64,000 nucleotides of DNA, taken from positions 1 to 64,000 of the forward strand of contig NZ_WOYF01000010.1 of the NCBI RefSeq assembly GCF_009800925.1, read 5' to 3'. Below are positions 57,977-64,000 of the stretch, piece by piece. Origin of the DNA: Budvicia diplopodorum. Its GTDB lineage: Bacteria; Pseudomonadota; Gammaproteobacteria; Enterobacterales; Enterobacteriaceae. Each line of letters begins with the position of its first letter. The stretch's first letter is position 1. The position numbers and the translations under genes were made by a program. The notes under the pieces were generated by a model. The model was not told the DNA's origin and did no database searches. It saw only the letters and a list, made by a program, of their open reading frames with translations.

Positions 57977-58912
57977 ATGATTATCGTAACCGGCGGCGCT
58001 GGACTTATCGGCAGCAATATCATTAAAGCATTAAATAAAATGGGCTATCAGGACATTCTTGTTGTCGATAACTTAAAAGACGGCACCAAGTTTACCAATT
58101 TAGTGGATTTAGAGATCGCTGACTATATCGATAAAGAAGACTTTATCGCCAACATTATGGCCGGCGACGACCTCGGAGATATTGACGCGGTCTTTCATCA
58201 GGGCGCTTGTTCATCCACTACCGAGTGGGATGGAAAGTACATGATGGACAATAACTATCAGTACTCCAAAGACCTACTCCACTACTGCTTAGATCGCCAA
58301 ATTCCATTCTTATATGCCTCTTCAGCGGCAACCTACGGCGGACGTAGCGATAACTTTGTTGAGAATCGCCAGTTTGAACAGCCGTTAAACGTTTACGGAT
58401 ACTCTAAATTTCTTTTTGATCAGTACGTTCGCCAGATTTTACCTCAGGCTGAATCACAAATCTGCGGGTTCCGTTATTTCAACGTTTATGGCCCAGGAGA
58501 AAATCATAAAGGCAGTATGGCCAGCGTCGCTTTCCACTTGAATAATCAAATCAATAACGGTGAAAATCCTAAATTATTCTCAGGAAGCGAAGGGTTTAAG
58601 CGTGATTTTATTTACGTTGGCGACGTTGCTGATGTAAACCTATGGTTCTGGAAAAATGGCGTATCTGGCATTTTTAACTGTGGTACTGGCCGCTCAGAAT
58701 CATTTCAGGCCGTTGCCGATGCAGTATTAGATTTCCATAAAAAAGGCCACGTTGAATATATCCCATTCCCTGAAAAACTAAAGGGCCGTTACCAGTCATT
58801 TACTCAGGCCGATCTGACTAAGCTAAAAGCTGCTGGCTATAACGCCCCGTTTAAAACTGTGGCGGAAGGGGTTTCTGAATACATGGCCTGGTTAAACAAA
58901 GATAACGCTTAA
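57977..58912 (+). CDS. hldD: ADP-L-glycero-D-manno-heptose 6-epimerase
   Basis: A 311-residue short-chain dehydrogenase-type epimerase giving the heptose donor for the LPS inner core. NADP motif [22 protein letters not shown] with the Tyr-Lys pair, [20 protein letters not shown]. Upstream 135 bp may hold its promoter; a hairpin follows the gene. Confidence 0.97.
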   Translation: MIIVTGGAGLIGSNIIKALNKMGYQDILVVDNLKDGTKFTNLVDLEIADYIDKEDFIANIMAGDDLGDIDAVFHQGACSSTTEWDGKYMMDNNYQYSKDLLHYCLDRQIPFLYASSAATYGGRSDNFVENRQFEQPLNVYGYSKFLFDQYVRQILPQAESQICGFRYFNVYGPGENHKGSMASVAFHLNNQINNGENPKLFSGSEGFKRDFIYVGDVADVNLWFWKNGVSGIFNCGTGRSESFQAVADAVLDFHKKGHVEYIPFPEKLKGRYQSFTQADLTKLKAAGYNAPFKTVAEGVSEYMAWLNKDNA

Positions 58913-58939
58913 CGTGTGATTCACCAGCCGATCTTAATT

Positions 58940-58970
58940 AAGGACCTGCGTTAAAAAACGCGGGCCTTCA
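58940..58970 (+). terminator. Possible attenuating terminator between hldD and waaF
   Basis: AAGGACCTGCGTT and AACGCGGGCCTT form an imperfect hairpin with a weak T-rich tail. Because waaF follows 50 bp later, read-through is likely. Confidence 0.4.
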
Positions 58971-59017
58971 TTTCTAAATTATTACAAAGAGCTGGAACTT
59001 TGTAGCCGGAGCAAAAC

Positions 59018-60067
59018 ATGAAAACGCTGATAGTCGGGCCATCTTGGGTCGGTGACATGATGATGTCCCAAAGTCTTTATCGCTCGTTAAAGACTCAAAA
59101 CCCTGATACTGAAATAGACGTCATGGCACCGGCGTGGTGTCGTCCGCTATTAGCCCGCATGCCCGAAGTCAATCAGGCACTCGCTATGCCACTAGGGCAT
59201 GGCGCACTGGCGATTGGCCAGCGTTATCAATTAGGAAAGCAGCTACGCTCTCAGCGCTACCAGCAGGCGATTGTCTTACCTAACTCATTTAAATCTGCTC
59301 TAGTTCCTTTTTTCGCGCAAATACCCAAACGCACCGGCTGGCGTGGGGAAATGCGTTATGGCCTGCTGAACGATGTACGGGTTCTCGATAAAGCGGCCTT
59401 CCCCCTTATGGTTCAACGCTATGCCGCTCTGGCCTATTCGAAAAATGATATCCGCAGTGCGCAAGATATACCCCAGCCGCTTCTTTGGCCTCAGTTAAGC
59501 GTCAATTCGCAGGAAATTATTGAAACCAAGGCAAGATTCAACCTATCAAATGAGCGCCTGACGATAGGATTCTGCCCGGGAGCTGAATTTGGCCCGGCAA
59601 AACGCTGGCCTCATTATCATTACGCCGAATTAGCGAACAGCCTCATTGAGCAAGGATATCAAATAGCCTTATTCGGTTCGGCGAAAGACAAAGAAGCCGG
59701 CATGCAAATCCGCCATGCGCTTCCACAAGGCTTACAGGCACATTGCTATAATCTGGCTGGTGATACCCAGCTTGAGCAGGCGGTGATTCTGATTGCTGGT
59801 TGTACTGCTATTGTCAGTAACGATTCTGGGTTGATGCATATTGCCGCCGCGCTAAATAGGCCGTTGATTGCGCTGTATGGACCCAGTAGCCCTGACTTCA
59901 CGCCACCACTTTCCCATCAGGCAAAAGTTATTCGCCTAATCGATGGCTATTTTAAGATCCGTAAAGGGGACGCACAGCAAGGCTATCATCAAAGTCTGAT
60001 TGATATCCGACCTGAGCGAGTATTGGCTGAACTCAATATACTTTTAGTTAATCAAGGTCCCCAATAA
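59018..60067 (+). CDS. waaF: ADP-heptose:LPS heptosyltransferase II
   Basis: A 349-residue GT9 transferase adding the second heptose of the inner core. N-terminal VGPSWVGDMMMSQSL with Asp13; ADP-heptose site FCPGAEFGPAKRWP and SNDSGLMHIAAALNRPLIALYG. The start of waaC overlaps its stop by one base. Confidence 0.96.
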   Translation: MKTLIVGPSWVGDMMMSQSLYRSLKTQNPDTEIDVMAPAWCRPLLARMPEVNQALAMPLGHGALAIGQRYQLGKQLRSQRYQQAIVLPNSFKSALVPFFAQIPKRTGWRGEMRYGLLNDVRVLDKAAFPLMVQRYAALAYSKNDIRSAQDIPQPLLWPQLSVNSQEIIETKARFNLSNERLTIGFCPGAEFGPAKRWPHYHYAELANSLIEQGYQIALFGSAKDKEAGMQIRHALPQGLQAHCYNLAGDTQLEQAVILIAGCTAIVSNDSGLMHIAAALNRPLIALYGPSSPDFTPPLSHQAKVIRLIDGYFKIRKGDAQQGYHQSLIDIRPERVLAELNILLVNQGPQ

Positions 60068-61029
60068 TGCGGGTGCTGATCGTAAAAACCTCATCCATGG
60101 GTGATGTACTACATACCCTACCCGCATTAACGGACGCGCAGCAGGCAATACCCGGCATACAGTTTGACTGGGTTGTTGAAGAGGGGTTCTCCCAAATTCC
60201 AACTTGGCACCCTGCGGTTGACCGTACGATCCCGGTCGCAATAAGACGCTGGCGAAAATCGTGGTTCCATTCAGATACGCGCAAAGAAAGAGAAGCCTTT
60301 GTTTCCAGCCTGCGGCAGTTTCAGTACGACGCCGTCATTGATGCTCAAGGGCTGATTAAGAGTGCCGCACTGATTACCCGCAAGGCCCGGGGAATAAAGC
60401 ATGGACAAGATAGCCGCAGCGCTAGAGAGCCTCTTGCCAGCTGGTTTTATGACGTGAAGCACTACATTGCTAAAAACCAGCATGCCGTAGAACGCACTCG
60501 CCAGCTATTTGCCATGAGCCTAGGCTATGAAATACCCGGCGAAAAAGGTGATTACGGTATAGCGTCCCGTTTTCTAGCTACGCTTCCTCAACATGCTAAC
60601 CCTTATTTAGTCTTTTTACATGCCACTACGCGTGATGATAAACATTGGCCAGAACACCACTGGCGTGACCTCATAGCCCTAATGGCAGGCTCTGGATTGC
60701 AGATCAAACTACCTTGGGGAGCACCCCATGAGCACGAAAGAGCAATTCGTTTAGCAAAAGGCTTTCAACACGTTGAGGTTTTGCCTAAACTATCATTGCA
60801 GGAAATTGCTCAAATACTCGCAGGTGCAAAAGCCGTGGTTTCTGTAGATACCGGGCTAAGTCACCTCACCGCAGCGCTCGATCGCCCAAATATTACCTTA
60901 TATGGGCCAACGGATCCGGGGCTGATTGGGGGGTACGGGAAGAATCAGAACGAGATACGGGCACTCGATAAAAATTTATCATCACTAGATGCCTCATCGG
61001 TCAATACAAGGTTAGAAAGGTTCATATAA
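60067..61029 (+). CDS. waaC: ADP-heptose:LPS heptosyltransferase I
   Basis: A 320-residue GT9 transferase adding the first heptose to Kdo. MRVLIVKTSSMGDVLHTLPA with Asp13, DAQGLIKSA, HATTRDDKHWPEHHW, and SVDTGLSHLTAALDRPNITL. The stop overlaps the start of the next gene (TAATG), so the low-GC genes that follow are in the same transcription unit. Confidence 0.96.
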   Translation: MRVLIVKTSSMGDVLHTLPALTDAQQAIPGIQFDWVVEEGFSQIPTWHPAVDRTIPVAIRRWRKSWFHSDTRKEREAFVSSLRQFQYDAVIDAQGLIKSAALITRKARGIKHGQDSRSAREPLASWFYDVKHYIAKNQHAVERTRQLFAMSLGYEIPGEKGDYGIASRFLATLPQHANPYLVFLHATTRDDKHWPEHHWRDLIALMAGSGLQIKLPWGAPHEHERAIRLAKGFQHVEVLPKLSLQEIAQILAGAKAVVSVDTGLSHLTAALDRPNITLYGPTDPGLIGGYGKNQNEIRALDKNLSSLDASSVNTRLERFI

Positions 61030-62204
61030 TGAAAACACTACATGTTATCAACTTGGGTAAAATGGGTGGTGTTGAACGACTTTTTCTTGAGTATATCAAT
61101 GGTGAAAATGCAAAAAATGATCAAATACTTTGCATTGGTGACCACATTGGTGAAGAAATATTTACTCAATTAAAAAATAAAAACATTAGCTTTGCTAACC
61201 GAATTTCCTCTACTTCAAAAATAAAATACCCGTCATTTATCAGAAAGTATGTTCTGAAGAGAAAAATAGAGCGGGCCGATGCTGATTTAGTAATCGTATG
61301 GGATCTTGTCCTCAGTCTTCCGGCAAAACCGTCGAAAGGAAAAATGGTATATTATGACCATGGTTGCTCTTGGCGATATAAATATAATAAAAAGACATTA
61401 CATTTCTTATCAATGTTAGATGGCTGTATATCCGCATCTCACGCATCCAAACGAGTATTGCAGTTAAGATTCAATTTACCCTGCCCAATAAATGTTGTCG
61501 TTGATAGAATACTAACACCAGTAAATATTAATAAATCATTAAAAGAAATTGGTCCTTGTATAAAAATAGGTACTGCATCCCGATTAGTTGGTTTAAAAGG
61601 GGTAAGCGTAACAATACTTATGCTCAAAGAGCTAATTAAGAGAGGACATAATGTTAAATTATATATTGCAGGTAAAGGTCCGGAAGAAAGCAATTTGCAG
61701 TCTTTAGTTAATAAATTGAATATTGAAGAGCATGTAAGTTTTTTAGGCTTTCAGCAAGATCTATCATCTTTCTTCAATGATATACATATTTACATGAGTA
61801 CGCCGGTTACCGAACCATTTGGGCTATCATGTATGGAAGCATTATATTATGGGGTACCAGTAATATTTCCAATGATCGATGGCCAGCCTGAAGTAATAAA
61901 AGATCGCTACTGCGGCCTTGGTCTTATTCCTAATATCACGCCAGAAACTCATATGAACGATAGTGGTATTAATGTTGATTTTCCACATAAAATATATGAT
62001 CCCATCAATGATTGCTTATCCGAAGCGCTTGTTTTATCCCACATAGAATGTGCAGATGCCGTTGAAAAAATATCAAATGAATACTATACAGAGTTTAGAG
62101 CTAATGCATTTAAGCATGTTGAAACCTGTTTCCAATATGAAAAATTTAAAGAAGAGCTCCATACTGTACTAATCAACATCAATAGCATAAAAGTAAAAAA
62201 ATGA
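61029..62204 (+). CDS. Glycosyltransferase family 4, LPS core
   Basis: A 391-residue GT4 (GT-B fold) transferase: MKTLHVINLGKMGGVERLF at the N-terminus, AGKGPEESNLQSLVNKLNIE and HVSFLGFQQDLSSFF, then the EPFGLSCMEALYYGVPVIFP stretch with the E-x7-E nucleotide-sugar motif. Distinctly AT-rich compared with waaC. Donor and acceptor sugars cannot be told. Overlaps the next gene by 4 bases (ATGA). Confidence 0.8.
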   Translation: MKTLHVINLGKMGGVERLFLEYINGENAKNDQILCIGDHIGEEIFTQLKNKNISFANRISSTSKIKYPSFIRKYVLKRKIERADADLVIVWDLVLSLPAKPSKGKMVYYDHGCSWRYKYNKKTLHFLSMLDGCISASHASKRVLQLRFNLPCPINVVVDRILTPVNINKSLKEIGPCIKIGTASRLVGLKGVSVTILMLKELIKRGHNVKLYIAGKGPEESNLQSLVNKLNIEEHVSFLGFQQDLSSFFNDIHIYMSTPVTEPFGLSCMEALYYGVPVIFPMIDGQPEVIKDRYCGLGLIPNITPETHMNDSGINVDFPHKIYDPINDCLSEALVLSHIECADAVEKISNEYYTEFRANAFKHVETCFQYEKFKEELHTVLININSIKVKK

Positions 62205-63436
62205 ATTCTAATATTAATAAATTAAACATCATTTTATTAACGACAACAATTATATGCTGTCTATTATCATTAATCCTAGTACCGTTAGGGTCTTCAATTG
62301 GAAGAAAGACATTTTATCTATCTGGTTATATTTCATTTATTGGCCTACTTATTACTGCAATAAAGTCAAAGAGCAGCATAACGAAGAAAAACATATTAGT
62401 AGCCATAAGCATTTTCATTTTCGGCCTAGTGAATATCGTATGGATATTAATGTTCCAGCCAGAACATGACTACAGTCCCATATATCCTATATTTATGCAC
62501 ATAGGGAAAATATTAATTATATCTTCTATTCTATATCTCTATTTATCTAGTGCGAATGTAAAAATGAATATAGCCATATTTATTACATTAATAAATATCG
62601 TTATAAACTCTTATGCTTTTTATGAACACTTTGTTCTAGGTATTTATAGATCTGAATTGGGAACAGCGAGAGCAACCATAGCTGCATACATTATTAGCAT
62701 TATAGGATCATTAGCTTTATCAACTATCTTAGCATCAAAAAATAAATACAAATTTCATATTGCAACCATTTCTTTTCTCTTTAGTTTTTCCGCGATTATT
62801 TTAACTCAAACCAGGGCTGCAATCATTGCATTCCCAATACTAATTTTATTAACAGTGTTAATTAACAAAGAAATATCTAGAATAGCTATCATGAAATTTC
62901 TTAGCGTATTTCTATTATTATTATTAGGACTGGGATTCATATTTAAATCAACATTAGAAATTCGTTATAATGATATAAAGAATGACATTCTCTTATATCA
63001 GGATTCAAATAGCAATTCTTCACTTGGTGCACGATTTGCAATGTTCATTGTAGGCATTCAAACCGGATCTGAAAATGTATTAGGGCAATCCGCAGAGACT
63101 AGAACAGCCGAAATAAAGAAAATAATTAATAATGATAAATCACTATCCGGCGCTGAGATGTATGCAGATGTTCACTTACACAATGAAGTTATAGACAATT
63201 TTTCTCTAAAAGGCATTTTTGGCGTTATCTCCTTGTTAGCTCTTTATTTAGCCTTAATATATAGATCATTTTCAACTAAACTCAATACCCCCATGTTAAT
63301 AATAACATTAAGTACAATTATTTATGGATTGAGTGACGTCCTATTTTTCAGTAAGGAATTTACTATAACGTTATTCTTATGTTTGCTCATGAGTTTATTT
63401 TTCGACAGCAATACAAATAGGGAGAATATGAAATGA
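62201..63436 (+). CDS. O-antigen ligase-like membrane protein (WaaL/Wzy_C family)
   Basis: A 411-residue polytopic protein with about 10-12 hydrophobic segments. ILTQTRAAIIAFP carries the conserved Arg; the large periplasmic loop has SSLGARFAMF and ends in DVHLHNEVIDNFSLKGIFGV with the conserved His-Asn, a WaaL feature. It would join O-antigen to the lipid A core in the periplasm. A Wzy polymerase cannot be excluded, but the place beside waaC favours the ligase. Very AT-rich; overlaps both neighbours by 4 bases. Confidence 0.75.
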   Translation: MNSNINKLNIILLTTTIICCLLSLILVPLGSSIGRKTFYLSGYISFIGLLITAIKSKSSITKKNILVAISIFIFGLVNIVWILMFQPEHDYSPIYPIFMHIGKILIISSILYLYLSSANVKMNIAIFITLINIVINSYAFYEHFVLGIYRSELGTARATIAAYIISIIGSLALSTILASKNKYKFHIATISFLFSFSAIILTQTRAAIIAFPILILLTVLINKEISRIAIMKFLSVFLLLLLGLGFIFKSTLEIRYNDIKNDILLYQDSNSNSSLGARFAMFIVGIQTGSENVLGQSAETRTAEIKKIINNDKSLSGAEMYADVHLHNEVIDNFSLKGIFGVISLLALYLALIYRSFSTKLNTPMLIITLSTIIYGLSDVLFFSKEFTITLFLCLLMSLFFDSNTNRENMK

Positions 63437-64000
63437 AAAATGATACTTTTCTCCTCAGCATCATAATCCCTTGCTATAATAGTGAATACTATATTATACC
63501 TTGTTTAGACTCTATAGTTTCCCAAGTCGATAGTCAGGTTCAAATAATTATTGTCAATGACGGCTCTACTGATAACTCAGATACAGTAATAAAAAATTAC
63601 CTGACAGAATATAAAGACCATAATATTTCATATAAGAACCAATGCAATAATGGCGTATCGGCAGCGAGAAATATTGGTTTGGATTATGCGGAAGGAAAAT
63701 ATATTACTTTTGTTGATTCAGATGACATGTTAGATAATAGCTATTGGTCTACTATAAAACCAATAATTGAATCGGAAGAGTATGACCTAATTGATTTTAA
63801 ATTCAGCCGAATTTTCGAAAGAGATGGAAAAATATCAATAAGAAAAGAACGTGTAAAGAAAATAGAAAATACTAGCATAAATAATCCATTAGCAAACACT
63901 TTTGAATTATCAGAATGGCATGTTTGGACACGAATAATTAAAAAAGAAATTGCCATCGCTGATAAATTCGAAATAGGAAAACGCTATGAAGATATGCTTT
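63433..64000 (+). CDS. Glycosyltransferase family 2, 5' part (cut by the right edge)
   Basis: Open from ATG 63433 (ATGA overlap with the ligase) for 189 codons to the edge. N-terminal GT-A fold: LSIIIPCYNSEYYIIPCLDS, IIIVNDGSTDNSDT, GVSAARNIGLDYAEGKYITF, and the metal motif VDSDDM. Likely an LPS core or O-antigen transferase; sugar unknown. Confidence 0.85.
   Translation, partial: MKNDTFLLSIIIPCYNSEYYIIPCLDSIVSQVDSQVQIIIVNDGSTDNSDTVIKNYLTEYKDHNISYKNQCNNGVSAARNIGLDYAEGKYITFVDSDDMLDNSYWSTIKPIIESEEYDLIDFKFSRIFERDGKISIRKERVKKIENTSINNPLANTFELSEWHVWTRIIKKEIAIADKFEIGKRYEDML

Overview
The window looks like a chromosomal segment of an enterobacterium (order Enterobacterales). Almost every recognisable protein reads as a close relative of an E. 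coli/Yersinia protein (UspA, PitA, GdhA, PrlC, Gor, BcsA, CpxR/CpxA, TpiA, PfkA, SecB, GpmI, HldD). Gene order follows two E. coli neighbourhoods joined together: yhiN to bcsG, then fpr to cpxA, then trmL to the LPS-core genes. The acid-resistance island that E. coli carries after gor is absent. A member of the Yersinia/Budvicia side of the order is plausible, but genus cannot be fixed by eye.

Region by region. 1-4124 (minus): the 5' part of a giant repeat-rich autotransporter/adhesin that runs off the left edge. 4125-6405: AT-rich DNA holding two decayed copies of the same adhesin gene and a repeated upstream element. 6406-7362: LysR-type regulator. 7612-20695: housekeeping block baiN(yhiN), pitA, uspA, gdhA, rsmJ-prlC, rlmJ, an unknown membrane-anchored protein, gorA, yhjD. 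21167-28165: a small unknown exported protein, kdgK (with a KdgR-like operator), yhjJ, dctA and the HmsP/PdeK-like c-di-GMP phosphodiesterase. 28320-40985: cellulose locus bcsRQABZC (minus) diverging from bcsG (plus), with no bcsE or bcsF. 41011-41452: tRNA-Pro(UGG) followed by a tandem 163-bp repeat array that re-copies the last 19 nt of the tRNA. 41717-46447: fpr, yiiQ, tpiA, pfkA, fieF. 46595-49337: envelope stress system cpxP/cpxRA with a perfect CpxR box. 49390-56981: trmL, cysE-gpsA-secB, yibN, gpmI-envC-yibQ. 57080-64000: LPS inner core genes (WaaE-like transferase, hldD, waaF, waaC) running into an AT-rich, strain-variable set (GT4 transferase, WaaL-like O-antigen ligase, GT2 transferase cut by the right edge).

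Functionally the segment is rich in cell-surface biology: an adhesin, phosphoethanolamine-cellulose synthesis with a c-di-GMP phosphodiesterase next to it, Cpx stress sensing, amidase activation for cell division (EnvC) and LPS core. The rest is central metabolism and translation modification. The observations I rate most interesting are the proM-type tRNA tail repeats (reminiscent of the tyrT repeats of E. coli), the fossil tandem array of adhesin genes with its repeated upstream element, and the lone bcsG.

For genes with several possible starts I chose the start by ribosome-binding site and by my memory of the E. coli homologue's N-terminus; this includes GTG or TTG starts for baiN, fieF, yiiQ and the HmsP-like gene. 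All family assignments rest on recalled homologues and visible motifs, not on a database search.
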